Notes: generated by a model not told the origin, from the sequence alone. Counted from the first letter of the stretch, positions 46,874 to 55,548 are shown. The stretch: DNA of 64,000 nucleotides from an uncultured Altererythrobacter sp. (GCA_913056125.1 CAJXNC010000003.1:296031-360030), one strand, 5' to 3'. Program-made: numbers and translations.

Positions 46874-46907
46874 GAAAGGGGCGGCACCTCGCGGTGCCGC
46901 CCCTTTC
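46874..46907. terminator. bidirectional rho-independent terminator
   Basis: A perfect 15-bp stem (46874-46888 with 46893-46907) with a TCGC loop lies between the convergent Pro/Ala-rich gene and the tannase gene, 15 and 17 bp from their stops. Short T/A-rich flanks on both sides suit termination in both directions. Confidence 0.88.
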
Positions 46908-46924
46908 GCTTTTGGCCAGCCGGA

Positions 46925-48424
46925 TCAGCTGCGCGGGACGCAGCTCCAACCTTCGGGATCGTTGGGATCGCCTTCGCCCTCGAAGCGCGCGACATTGGGC
47001 CATGCGCAATGCGGGCGGGTCAGCGAACCGTCCATCTTGCCGCCGATCAAGCGTTCGGGCGCTTCGTCGGTGTTCACCCAATCGTCGAGAGCGGCCAGGT
47101 AATCGACAGAATCCGCGCCCGGTCCACCGCCGCAATGGCCCATGCCGGGAATGGGGAAATAGCGCAGTTGGTCAGCTGCTGCCTCGTTCTGCGCCATGAC
47201 CGCATCGACATATTCTGCCGTGACGAGGGTGCTGGGGGCAGGGTCGTTTTCGCCGTGATACATCAGCAGTTTGCCGCCATTGGCGAAAAAGGCCGAGAGA
47301 TCGGGGTCCTTCGCTTCGTACATGTCGGCGAATTCGCTGGTGCGCACGGCGATGTAATTGGCGTCATCGAAGCTGGCGATAGTCACCTCCTCGTCGCCGA
47401 AGAAGAGCGGGAAGAGATTGACCAGGCCATTGCCGCCCGTGGCATCGACGCCCGATCCATCGGCGACGGTGAAGAACGACCAGCCCGCTTCGCCGCCACG
47501 CTGCATGGGCGCCATGGCAAAGCTGCCGTCAGAGGCGCGAATGCCATCATAGACAGTCTGCATGGCGGTGACCTGCGGCGCGGTCAGGCAGCTTGCCGTC
47601 TTGCCCGCTTCGCATTGCAGGCTGGCAGGGTCGAATGTGCAGCTGGCGGGATTGTTGATGATGCCATCCTCGACACCGTCATTGGCGTCGCACTGGGCGA
47701 GGGCTGCGCCTTGCACCAGTTGCAGGTCTTCCATGGTGAAACCACCCGCGCCATTACCTGCGGCGAATGTCTGCGTCTTGAACACCGAACTGGTCTGGAC
47801 CTGCAAGGTATAGACCGGGGCGCCGGCGATGATCGCGTCGTAATCGTCCGGGTAACGCTGCGCTTCCATCAGCGCCATGCGTCCTCCGGTCGAGCAGCCC
47901 TGGAAATAGGCAAGCTGGTGTTCTTGTCCGTAGTAGCTGTCCGCCACCGATTTGCCCCTCACGGTCATTTCGTGAATCGCACGGTGAGAGAAGTCGATCG
48001 CCGATTCCGGCCGCTCGACCATCCAGCTGTTTGCCCAGACATCGGTGCCGTCATTGCCGCCATTGGTCTGCAGCGTGGCATAACCCTTGGACAGGCCGTC
48101 ACTGGCGCTCTGGATGGTGACATTGCCGGCCCAGCCGCCGCCGCCAAGGCCCAGCAGCTTGCCGTTCCATTCGGCAGGCAGGCGATAGACCACGCCGATA
48201 TTCGAGCCCTCGACGGGCGAAAGCGTGGCGGTGACTTCGCAATAGGCAGGCAGCGCCTCGCTCGCCTCGACCCAATTTGTGCTGGCTTCGGTTGCGCCGA
48301 GCGCCTCTGCGGTCAGGGCCGCGCAGCCCTCTGCGGTGCCGATGATCGGCAGCTCGACTTCCGGCTCCTGCGAGCAGGCCGCAAGGGCAAGGGCCGTCAG
48401 GCTGACGGCAGCGATCTTCTTCAT
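46925..48424 (-). CDS. tannase/feruloyl esterase-family lipoprotein
   Basis: A 499-residue exported esterase. The N-terminus is a lipoprotein signal with lipobox LAAC (C17). The alpha/beta-hydrolase Ser178 is in GCSTGG, the acid in HGENDPAP and the His in GMGHCGGG. The calcium-binding lid pattern CDANDGVEDGIINNPASC is the hallmark of the tannase family. Family members cleave phenolic esters (gallate, ferulate, or MHET in MHETase). The start at 48424 has a GGAGGGG ribosome binding site. It is divergent from the MoaF-like gene with 158 bp between, which suggests joint regulation. Confidence 0.92.
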   Translation of the reverse strand: MKKIAAVSLTALALAACSQEPEVELPIIGTAEGCAALTAEALGATEASTNWVEASEALPAYCEVTATLSPVEGSNIGVVYRLPAEWNGKLLGLGGGGWAGNVTIQSASDGLSKGYATLQTNGGNDGTDVWANSWMVERPESAIDFSHRAIHEMTVRGKSVADSYYGQEHQLAYFQGCSTGGRMALMEAQRYPDDYDAIIAGAPVYTLQVQTSSVFKTQTFAAGNGAGGFTMEDLQLVQGAALAQCDANDGVEDGIINNPASCTFDPASLQCEAGKTASCLTAPQVTAMQTVYDGIRASDGSFAMAPMQRGGEAGWSFFTVADGSGVDATGGNGLVNLFPLFFGDEEVTIASFDDANYIAVRTSEFADMYEAKDPDLSAFFANGGKLLMYHGENDPAPSTLVTAEYVDAVMAQNEAAADQLRYFPIPGMGHCGGGPGADSVDYLAALDDWVNTDEAPERLIGGKMDGSLTRPHCAWPNVARFEGEGDPNDPEGWSCVPRS

Positions 48425-48582
48425 GGAAATCCCCTCCAGAATTTGACTTTGCCCAAGGCTAGCGAGCCGAATCCGGAAAGGCCAAACAAAAGCGCCGCTT
48501 GATACAATTGGATGAATCTTGGCTCTGGACGACCCTGTGGCGCATGATACCTTTCGTCGCATTGCATAGGGAGAGAAGTCAG

Positions 48583-50382
48583 ATGCCGGGTGAAGCCTAT
48601 CCCGATTTGCCGTTGTTTCGGATCCCATGGACCGCGCTTTCCGAGGCGGACATCAGTACCAGACTTGCGTCGGTTTCGACCGTCGGACCGCGATCTGCCT
48701 CGCGCGCCAGCCGATCGCTGGTGGGCAAGACTGTGCGGATCGTCTGCGACAATGGGACAACCGGGGTCGATGGCCCGACCCTGACTTACAGTTTCCCGAC
48801 CGCTGACAGCCTGGCGCTGACGGTGGACGATGGCACACCAACTCAGGCGGGCTACAGGGCGCTCGACATGGGCGACATCACCTTCTTCGCCCATATGATC
48901 CCGCTGGAGCTGCGCGGCTATGCCGTGGTGATCGACAATCACACCAATGCCGCCACCGTTTTCGAAATTTGGTTCGGCGGTTACGAGAAGCGCAAGCGCG
49001 AGATCATGCGCGAAGTCTACCAGGGCTATGTCGCAGTCGAGGGAGAGGAGCCGAGCACAGTCCGCCACGAGTTCAACAACCGGCTGGAGGGCGGGGGCTA
49101 TTACTGGAAGCAGGATAATGGCGCCGAGACGCTCGAATATTATTCTTCGATTTCATACACCCACTGGGTCGAACTGAGCCGGACGAACCTGGAGCCCAAT
49201 CTGGGCCATAGCGCTCCTGCCGACTATATCGAGATCGGCCACGGCAGATATATCTACACCCGCACCGAATGCGAATTCTCGGGCATCTTCACCGTCTATG
49301 CCTTCGACGTGAACAAGCTCACACAGGTGGGCTTGCGGCTGGGCTTCAACGCGGCTGACGAGCTGGAATTCTACGTTTTCAGCGGAGAGGGCGAATGGCT
49401 AGGCCAGATCGCCAAGTTCGAAACCTTCGGCTCGACCGAGGGCGGCCCGATGCTGCCGCGCCCGGGGCCGGGCCAGACCGAAGATGTCGATGCTACGGCC
49501 AAGGGTGCGCGGGCGGTCTATCGCCCGATGGAAACCTACGCGACCATGACCAAGGAAGAGGTCGACGCCATCGTTCCTGACAATACGCATGTCTTCGCGC
49601 AGCGCGTCGGTGCAGGCAGCGGCGCTACCGGCATGGCTACCAATGTCGATACGCCCAGCGACAAGCTTGTCGGCAAGTCGGCGACCATCCAGTACGACAA
49701 CGGCCCGACCATGGACTACGAGTTCACCAGCGTGGACGAACTGCGATATCGCAAGGATGGCGGGGCCTGGCAGACCGTTCGCTACCATGCCTGGGAAGCG
49801 ATCGAGGGTGTGTTCCTGATGGGCTATTGCCTCAAGGGCGAGCCGAACCATGATGGCCACATCACAGTGCTCGATTTCGAGGAAGGCAAGGCGACCTGCT
49901 ATAACGGCTACCTTAACACGCCCTACATCGCCAACGAGGCGGGCTGCCGCCACCTGTTCGGCAAGCTCATATCGGAAGGCGTTCCCGATCCCGGCAGCGC
50001 GCGGCACGATTATACAGAGGACATGCTCGGACGGGCCATCACCTATAGCTACCAGCCCGGCCTGACCTCGATGCATCTCTATTCGACACCGGGCACGACC
50101 AGCTGGATCATCTTTACCGGCACGCAGCAGATGGGCCTCGAATGGTCCGGCACGGGCGCGCAGGTGAAGATCCGCGACGGGCTCTACTTCCTCTACTGGA
50201 TCGAGGAAGCGTGTAACGGCACGCTTGGTACGATCCTGCTCAACATGCGGACCATGCACGATATCGGCATTGGCTATCACTGCGGGACCGAAGGTCTGAG
50301 CATGAGCCCGGTCGGCGCTCTGCTGCGGCATGCCGGCCAGTTCGATGTCGAACGCTTCTTCCAAGACCGGACCCGGGGGTAA
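48583..50382 (+). CDS. tandem double MoaF-like protein
   Basis: A 599-residue cytoplasmic protein made of two similar halves. LVGKTVRIVCDNG at 46-58 is echoed by LVGKSATIQYDNG at 362-374, an offset of 316 residues; the following YSFPTADSLAL is echoed by YEFTSVDELRY; and later segments around HEFNNRLEG and HDYTEDMLG also align. The halves match the MoaF N- and C-terminal domain arrangement, a lipocalin-like barrel family found in a monoamine-regulated operon. No signal peptide. ATG at 48583 follows a GGGAGAGA site. The NTF2-fold gene follows after 5 bp, so both are one operon. Confidence 0.75.
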   Translation: MPGEAYPDLPLFRIPWTALSEADISTRLASVSTVGPRSASRASRSLVGKTVRIVCDNGTTGVDGPTLTYSFPTADSLALTVDDGTPTQAGYRALDMGDITFFAHMIPLELRGYAVVIDNHTNAATVFEIWFGGYEKRKREIMREVYQGYVAVEGEEPSTVRHEFNNRLEGGGYYWKQDNGAETLEYYSSISYTHWVELSRTNLEPNLGHSAPADYIEIGHGRYIYTRTECEFSGIFTVYAFDVNKLTQVGLRLGFNAADELEFYVFSGEGEWLGQIAKFETFGSTEGGPMLPRPGPGQTEDVDATAKGARAVYRPMETYATMTKEEVDAIVPDNTHVFAQRVGAGSGATGMATNVDTPSDKLVGKSATIQYDNGPTMDYEFTSVDELRYRKDGGAWQTVRYHAWEAIEGVFLMGYCLKGEPNHDGHITVLDFEEGKATCYNGYLNTPYIANEAGCRHLFGKLISEGVPDPGSARHDYTEDMLGRAITYSYQPGLTSMHLYSTPGTTSWIIFTGTQQMGLEWSGTGAQVKIRDGLYFLYWIEEACNGTLGTILLNMRTMHDIGIGYHCGTEGLSMSPVGALLRHAGQFDVERFFQDRTRG

Positions 50383-50387
50383 ACGTC

Positions 50388-50897
50388 ATGAGCAACAATA
50401 CTGACACCACTCGCCGCACTTTCCTCAAGGCTGGTGCCCTGGTTGCGGCCCCGGCCGCCGCTATCGGCATTCCGGTTGCTGCCATCGCTGCCGACGATGG
50501 GAGCAAGGCTGCGCTCGCACGCTTGCAGGACGAACGCGCCATCGAAGCGCTCAATCGCGACTTCCTGCGCGCCTTCAATCGGGGCGGGGCAAAGAGCACG
50601 GCGAACCTGTTCGCCGATCGTGCCGCTCCGGGCATTGCCAAACACGTCCGCAGGCTCAGCCTCGAGCTCGCCGACGCGCCCCGGAGCTTCGTCATTGCCG
50701 ATGATGGAGCCAGTGCGACGGCTCGTTACGATTGCACGGTCGAGATCGCGCAGGAGCTGGAAGGCGATGAAACCCTTGTCCAGATGGCCCGCCTGCAAGG
50801 CAATGCAGCTGGCGTGGAGTCTGCCCGCAAGACCCTGTCAGCGCGCTATGCCAAGGGCGCTGACGGCTGGATGATCACCGAAATCGAGTTGGCCTGA
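50388..50897 (+). CDS. Tat-exported SnoaL/NTF2-like protein
   Basis: A 169-residue protein with a twin-arginine signal (TRRTFLKAG, R9-R10) and an NTF2/SnoaL-like remainder (RLQDERAIEALNRDFLRAFNRGG, then a beta-rich part ending GWMITEIEL). The Tat signal implies folding or cofactor/metal loading before export to the periplasm. It follows the double-MoaF gene by 5 bp, so it is in the same operon. SnoaL-fold proteins are often cyclases, dehydratases or binding proteins; the reaction here is unknown. Confidence 0.78.
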   Translation: MSNNTDTTRRTFLKAGALVAAPAAAIGIPVAAIAADDGSKAALARLQDERAIEALNRDFLRAFNRGGAKSTANLFADRAAPGIAKHVRRLSLELADAPRSFVIADDGASATARYDCTVEIAQELEGDETLVQMARLQGNAAGVESARKTLSARYAKGADGWMITEIELA

Positions 50898-50918
50898 TTC
50901 ACGGCCGGACCGGATAGC

Positions 50919-50945
50919 GAAAGGGCGGCCACTGGCCGCCCTTTC
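50919..50945. terminator. bidirectional terminator
   Basis: A perfect 12-bp stem (50919-50930 with 50934-50945, loop ACT) lies between the convergent NTF2-like and MscS genes, 21 bp and 3 bp from their stops. It resembles the terminator at 46874-46907 in its GAAAGGGCGGC arms and probably stops both transcripts. Confidence 0.82.
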
Positions 50946-50948
50946 TCG

Positions 50949-51815
50949 TTAGCCCTGTGCGTCGGCCTGCTTGAGCGGCACCGCTTCCTTGAATGTGTGG
51001 GTGAGGTAGGGGAAGGGGATCTCGATGCCTGCATCGTCGAGCGCCTTCTTGATCGCGCGTACGACAAAGTCCTTGGCCTCGGGCAAGGGTTGTGAGCCGC
51101 TATCCGACCACCAGCGAACCAGAAAATCGACTGAGCTCGATCCGAAGTTTTCGGCAAAGACATCGACGCCCTTGTCCATGTCGACTAGGTCGATTCCTTC
51201 CACTGCCGCGCGAATGACCTCTGCGGCCCTGTCCAGATCGGTGTCATAGGAAACGCCAACGATTATCTGGTCGCGGCGCACCGGCTCGTCGGTAATGATC
51301 TCGACCGGGTTGGTGAAGATCATCGAGTTGGGCACTATCGTCAGCTCGCCGGAGAACTGGCGGATATGCGTTTCGCGCAATGTGGTGCGTTCAACCTTGC
51401 CGAGTATGCCGCCCGTCTGGACCACATCCCCGATTTCCATCTTGTCGCGTAGCATGATCAGCACGCCGGCCAGGAAGTTTTCGAAGATATCCTTGAACGC
51501 GAAACCGATCGCGACGGCGCCGAAGCCAAGCCCGGCGAAGAGGCCGGCAGGAGTGAGGCCGGGCACGGCGACTGTTGCAGCGGTCAACAGGCCGACCGTC
51601 CAGACCAGCAGCCGCGTGACCAGTGCGGTAAGCTGCTGCAGGTTTTCCCGCAGATCGGCTTTCACGGCTGCCTTGCCGGCGATGCGGACCACTATCTTGG
51701 CGACTATCCAGGTCAGCAATACGATCAGCAATGCGACGGCAAACTTGGGCAGCATCGCCACCGTGTCCATCACCATGATGTTGAACTGCTCGCGGATTGT
51801 TTCCGTGAAATCCAA
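50949..51815 (-). CDS. MscS-type mechanosensitive channel
   Basis: A 288-residue small-conductance mechanosensitive channel. Three N-terminal helices are followed by the pore helix region GLFAGLGFGAVAIGFAFKD and the beta domain with ILGKVERTTLRETHIR, then the C-terminal alpha/beta domain. It opens under membrane tension to release solutes. I place the start at a TTG (51815) because GGAGAG lies correctly before it; the only upstream ATG (51956) would run into the divergent lysK gene, and the next ATG inside (MVMDTV) would cut helix 1. Confidence 0.9.
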   Translation of the reverse strand: MDFTETIREQFNIMVMDTVAMLPKFAVALLIVLLTWIVAKIVVRIAGKAAVKADLRENLQQLTALVTRLLVWTVGLLTAATVAVPGLTPAGLFAGLGFGAVAIGFAFKDIFENFLAGVLIMLRDKMEIGDVVQTGGILGKVERTTLRETHIRQFSGELTIVPNSMIFTNPVEIITDEPVRRDQIIVGVSYDTDLDRAAEVIRAAVEGIDLVDMDKGVDVFAENFGSSSVDFLVRWWSDSGSQPLPEAKDFVVRAIKKALDDAGIEIPFPYLTHTFKEAVPLKQADAQG

Positions 51816-51904
51816 GGTATTCTCTCCAAGATGCTTTGCTGATCGGGGGCCTAGCGCCCTTTCGCGCTTGCGCAATACGGGTCTTTGGGCAAAAGCGCGC
51901 GACC

Positions 51905-53515
51905 ATGTTTGATGAAGAACTAGTCTCTGCCGCCCGTACATCCAAGGCCTGGCCATTTCAGGAGGCCATGAAGCTGGTGAAACGTTATGGCGGAGCCAAA
52001 CCCGAAGGCGTGCCTGCGCTGTTCGAGACCGGCTACGGCCCCTCGGGCCTGCCGCATATCGGTACCTTCCAGGAAGTGCTGCGTACCACGCTGGTGCGCA
52101 AGGCCTATGAAATCGTGGCGAGCGAGAACGGCGCGCCCGCGCCGACGCGGCTGGTTGCCTTCAGCGATGACATGGACGGTTTGCGCAAGGTGCCCGACAA
52201 TGTGCCGAACAAGGAAATGCTCGAGCAGCATCTCGGCAAGCCACTGACGCGCATTCCCGATCCCTTCGGAATGCATGAAAGCTTCGCCCATCACAACAAT
52301 GCGCGGCTGCGCGAATTCCTCGACCGTTTCGGCTTCGATTACGAGTTCGTCTCGGCTTCGGACCGCTACAATTCTGGCGCGTTCGACGATGCCCTGCGCC
52401 AGGTCCTGCGCAAGTATGACGACATCCAGGTGATCATGCTGCCGACGCTGCGAGCCGAGCGTCAGGCGACTTATTCGCCGGTGCTGCCGATTAGTCCCAA
52501 GAGCGGGATCGTGCTGCAGGTGCCCGTCGAGGTCGTCGATGCCGAAGCCGGTATCGTTCGTTTCGAGGATGAGGGCGAGATGATCGAGCATTGCATCCTA
52601 GGCGGACAGGCAAAGCTGCAATGGAAGGTCGACTGGGCCATGCGCTGGTATGCGCTGGGCGTTGATTACGAGATGTGCGGCAAGGACCTGACCGACAGTG
52701 TCACCCAGTCGGGCCGGATCGTGAAGGTGCTTGGCGGGCGCAAGCCGGAAGGGCTGATCTACGAGCTGTTCCTCGATGCCAAGGGCGAGAAGATTTCCAA
52801 GTCGAAGGGCAATGGCCTCTCGATCGAGGAGTGGCTTACCTATGGGAGCGAGGAGAGCCTGGGTCATTACATCTACGCCAATCCCAAGAGCGCCAAGCAG
52901 CTGCATGTCGGCGTGATCCCGCGCGCGGTGGACGAATACTGGCAGTTCCGGTCCAGCATTCCCTCGCAGGAATGGGACAAGCGGTTGGGTAACCCGGCCT
53001 GGCATCTGCTCCACGCGACGGATAATGACGATGGCGCGGGCGACAGCCTGCCCGTTACCTTCGGCCTGCTGCTCAACCTCGTCAGCGTGCTCGGTGCCGG
53101 GGCGACGCACCAGCAGGTGTGGTCTTACCTTGGCAATTACATGCACGATGCCGACCCGGACGATCACCCCGATCTCTACCGGCTGGTCGAGAAGGCGCTC
53201 GCCTACAACCGGGATTTCGTGGCGCCGACGCTGAACAAGCGCGCACCGACCGCGAACGAAGCCGCCGCGCTGCGCGAACTCGATGCGTGGCTCGCTACGG
53301 TCGATCCGGAGACGCCTGCGGAAGACCTGCAGAACAAGGTCTACGAGATCGGCAAGCAGGAGCAATATGGCTTCGAGAACCTGCGCGACTGGTTCAAGGC
53401 ACTTTACCAGACCCTGCTCGGCAGCGAGCAGGGCCCGCGCATGGGCAGCTTCATCGCGCTTTACGGGATCGAAAACAGCCGCAAGCTGATCGCCGAAGCG
53501 CTAGAGCGGGCTTAG
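51905..53515 (+). CDS. lysK: lysyl-tRNA synthetase, class I
   Basis: A 536-residue class I LysRS. The HIGH motif is PSGLPHIGTF and the KMSKS motif is KISKSKG. The LVKRYGG and FETGYGPSG segments near the N-terminus are typical. This archaeal-type enzyme replaces the class II LysS in many alphaproteobacteria. ATG at 51905 is the family start. Its stop overlaps the stop of the convergent 2OG oxygenase gene by 4 nt. Confidence 0.97.
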   Translation: MFDEELVSAARTSKAWPFQEAMKLVKRYGGAKPEGVPALFETGYGPSGLPHIGTFQEVLRTTLVRKAYEIVASENGAPAPTRLVAFSDDMDGLRKVPDNVPNKEMLEQHLGKPLTRIPDPFGMHESFAHHNNARLREFLDRFGFDYEFVSASDRYNSGAFDDALRQVLRKYDDIQVIMLPTLRAERQATYSPVLPISPKSGIVLQVPVEVVDAEAGIVRFEDEGEMIEHCILGGQAKLQWKVDWAMRWYALGVDYEMCGKDLTDSVTQSGRIVKVLGGRKPEGLIYELFLDAKGEKISKSKGNGLSIEEWLTYGSEESLGHYIYANPKSAKQLHVGVIPRAVDEYWQFRSSIPSQEWDKRLGNPAWHLLHATDNDDGAGDSLPVTFGLLLNLVSVLGAGATHQQVWSYLGNYMHDADPDDHPDLYRLVEKALAYNRDFVAPTLNKRAPTANEAAALRELDAWLATVDPETPAEDLQNKVYEIGKQEQYGFENLRDWFKALYQTLLGSEQGPRMGSFIALYGIENSRKLIAEALERA

Positions 53516-54189
53516 GTCCACTTCCGCGTACGGTACCACTTGGTGATGACGTATTTCGATCCGCTCACCACCGGGCGGCCGGCATGCATGGTGTGCTTGT
53601 TGGGCATTCCGTCCTGATCGGCATTGTTCCATAGCAGCAGCACGCCGGGCTTGGGCTCGACCGAAATCTCGAGATCGGTGAAATCGGTCGTCCCGCCTTC
53701 CTCCACATCGTTGAGGAAAACCATGGCGGTATAGGCGCGCTGGCCGCCGCGCCCCATCTCGAACTCCCAATAGCTGGTATTGGGATAGAACCAGTCGTGA
53801 TGCGGCTTGAATTCCTGGCCGGGCATGTAGCGCTGGCCCTGGATCGTCTCGCCCCATTCGGGCTCTATGCCCATGAGGTCGTTAATCCGCCGGTTGATCT
53901 TCTTCACGAAGGGATCGTGCGGATCGACATCGCCCGAATAAGAGGTGCGGTAGCCTTCCGAATAGTCGATATCGAAGACCTCGGACGGCTTGGCCACCTC
54001 GTCGATCATGGCGACCATGCGCGCGCATTCCTCTGCCGTCATGAAATCGCCCACGGCGTAAAGCTCGGCCTTGTCGCTGGGGAACTGCCAGACGCGCGGA
54101 TTGGCGGCGAGCCGCTCGCGCACCGCCTTGCCGGTCTTGCGCAAGGCGGCCTGGTCGACTGCCAGATCGTGTTTGATCTTCGTGCTCAT
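53512..54189 (-). CDS. 2OG-Fe(II) oxygenase, prolyl 4-hydroxylase-like
   Basis: A 225-residue 2-oxoglutarate-dependent dioxygenase. The iron ligands are H130 and D132 in PHHDWF and H202 in MHAGRPV, and K212 in SKYVITKW is placed to bind 2-oxoglutarate. The RYMPGQEFKPH and MVFLNDVEEGGTTDF segments are those of the prolyl 4-hydroxylase alpha-subunit family. Substrate is unknown; bacterial members hydroxylate proline in proteins or small molecules. ATG at 54189 (MSTKIKHD) is the start. Convergent with lysK. Confidence 0.92.
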   Translation of the reverse strand: MSTKIKHDLAVDQAALRKTGKAVRERLAANPRVWQFPSDKAELYAVGDFMTAEECARMVAMIDEVAKPSEVFDIDYSEGYRTSYSGDVDPHDPFVKKINRRINDLMGIEPEWGETIQGQRYMPGQEFKPHHDWFYPNTSYWEFEMGRGGQRAYTAMVFLNDVEEGGTTDFTDLEISVEPKPGVLLLWNNADQDGMPNKHTMHAGRPVVSGSKYVITKWYRTRKWT

Positions 54190-54253
54190 GCCCCCTGATT
54201 CCAAAGGCTGGACCGGTAGGCAAGCGCTTCATGCCCCGGCGCTTCAATACGAA

Positions 54254-54277
54254 GCCCCCGCCACGAGGGGCGGGGGC
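54254..54277 (-). terminator. probable terminator of the RcnB-like gene
   Basis: GCCCCCGCC (54254-54262) pairs with GGCGGGGGC (54269-54277) over a 6-nt loop, 62 bp past the RcnB-like stop. A second 8-bp inverted repeat (54283-54290 with 54309-54316) lies between. The very GC-rich stem lacks a strong T-run, so efficiency is uncertain. Confidence 0.5.
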
Positions 54278-54339
54278 GAGGGGCCGGCGGCCGATTGGGG
54301 GGAGGGAACCGCCGGCTGGGGGACTTGTGCGCTGTGCGC

Positions 54340-55452
54340 CTACCAGAAGAAGTCGTAGATCACGTCGACCACTTCGCCGGAATACGTATCGACCAGCAGG
54401 GCGTCGTCGTAATAGCGGATCCAGCGATAGGGTCCGTAGACGGGCGGCAGGCGATAGTAATACGGATCGTTGATCCAGTAGCGGCTGCCGAAGAACAGGC
54501 TGTCGAGGAAGTAGCCAATGCTCAGGCGGCGATAGCTGTAATTCCGGTAGGGCGCATAATAGACGCCCAGGCGGAAGACCACGCGGTTGCGGTCGCGATA
54601 GCGGCGCCAGTCATAGCGGTCGCTGCGCCTCCAGTCGTCCCGGTTCCAGCGGCGGTAATTGTTGCTTGCCCGGCGCTGGTCGCGATTGTTGTAGCGATAG
54701 GAACTGTTGCGGTCCCGGTCGCGATAGGAGGTGTTGCGGTCGCGATCGCGGTAGGACGAATTGCGGTTGTTGTCGCGATAGTCCCGATTGCGATCATTGC
54801 GCGCGGTCCGATTATTGCGGTCGCGATCGTTCCAGTCGCGGTCGCGATCCCGGTCGCGATTGGTCACGGGGATATTGCCGAGCCGCTCGTTTCGTTCGCG
54901 CAGCCGCGTGCCGAGATTGTTCGGGCTGCGATTGTCATTGCGATCGTAGCGGCGATTGTCATTTCGGCCGACCGGTTGCGCCTGCTGGTTGCGATTGCTG
55001 GCCTGCACAACGCCGCGCTGCTGCTGCGTGCGGTTGCGGTTCGCCTGCTGCTGGCGGGACCGGTTGGTATTGGCAATACCGCGCGAACTCGCCCGGTCGT
55101 TTTCGGCAGAGCGGCGCTGCACCTGCTGGCCGCGATTGGTGTTGCTGTTCGCCTGGCGCACCTGCTGCGGCCGGGCCTGCGGACTTCTCACCTGCTGAGG
55201 CTGTGCTGCCCGCTGGTTGCGGCCGGAATCGCCATTGCGTTCGCTGCGGCGGGTCTCACCGCGATTGCTGCGGCTCTGGCGTGCTTCTCCGCGATTGCCG
55301 CGATTATTGTTGCGGGCTCCGCGATCTCCACGGTCACGCTGCTGGCTGGCAGAGCTGGACTGCGCCGATGCCTCGGCCGGGATGACGGGGACGGCCATCG
55401 CTATTGCCAGCGCTGCAAGGCCGCTGGACTTCAACAGGTTGGTGAGACGCAT
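54340..55452 (-). CDS. RcnB-like exported Arg/Asn/Asp-rich protein
   Basis: A 370-residue protein with a signal peptide (1-30, ending EASAQ), a long disordered region (about 31-290) very rich in Arg, Asn, Asp and Gln, and a folded C-terminal domain whose end ALLVDTYSGEVVDVIYDFFW matches the RcnB family. A nine-residue repeat (SSYRDRDRN, TSYRDRDRN, SSYRYNNRD) spans residues 232-258. RcnB is periplasmic and linked to nickel/cobalt homeostasis in E. coli, but here the long charged region is most of the protein. An AGGAGAAGGAGGAGG site precedes the ATG, unusually rich in purines. Confidence 0.75.
   Translation of the reverse strand: MRLTNLLKSSGLAALAIAMAVPVIPAEASAQSSSASQQRDRGDRGARNNNRGNRGEARQSRSNRGETRRSERNGDSGRNQRAAQPQQVRSPQARPQQVRQANSNTNRGQQVQRRSAENDRASSRGIANTNRSRQQQANRNRTQQQRGVVQASNRNQQAQPVGRNDNRRYDRNDNRSPNNLGTRLRERNERLGNIPVTNRDRDRDRDWNDRDRNNRTARNDRNRDYRDNNRNSSYRDRDRNTSYRDRDRNSSYRYNNRDQRRASNNYRRWNRDDWRRSDRYDWRRYRDRNRVVFRLGVYYAPYRNYSYRRLSIGYFLDSLFFGSRYWINDPYYYRLPPVYGPYRWIRYYDDALLVDTYSGEVVDVIYDFFW
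54679..54759 (-). repeat. 27-bp tandem repeat in the RcnB-like gene
   Basis: Three imperfect 27-bp units (54733-54759, 54706-54732, 54679-54705) encode the nine-residue repeats of the exported protein. The surrounding gene part is also built of short Arg/Asp codon runs, so replication slippage could change length among strains. Confidence 0.7.
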
Positions 55453-55480
55453 GGCCTCCTCCTTCTCCTAAAACGTGGTT

Positions 55481-55512
55481 GGGGCCGCCTTTGGAGGGGA
55501 GGGAGCGGCCCC
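55481..55512 (-). promoter_or_regulatory. hairpin in the RcnB-like leader
   Basis: GGGGCCGC (55481-55488) and GCGGCCCC (55505-55512) pair perfectly over a 16-nt purine/pyrimidine-biased loop, 29 bp before the RcnB-like start. On the minus strand a short CGTTTTAGG follows. It could act as a weak attenuator or protect the ribosome-binding region. Confidence 0.4.
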
Positions 55513-55548
55513 GGTATGAGATGCGTTCTAGGCGAGTCGCAATGAGCG

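Noticed and set aside
47009..48502. 497-codon plus-strand frame opposite the tannase gene
   Set aside because: Shadow of a lipoprotein gene with all catalytic motifs; it runs into the divergent promoter gap.
54679..54759. Tandem 27-bp units considered as a CRISPR array
   Set aside because: The units are contiguous without spacers, in frame and translated as nine-residue repeats; no cas genes are near.
54295..55545. 416-codon plus-strand frame with long Val/Ala/Ile runs resembling a membrane protein
   Set aside because: It is the exact antisense of the Arg/Asn/Asp-rich gene; GCG/GTC-type complements of Arg/Asp codons produce false hydrophobic runs. The RcnB motif and signal peptide are on the minus strand.
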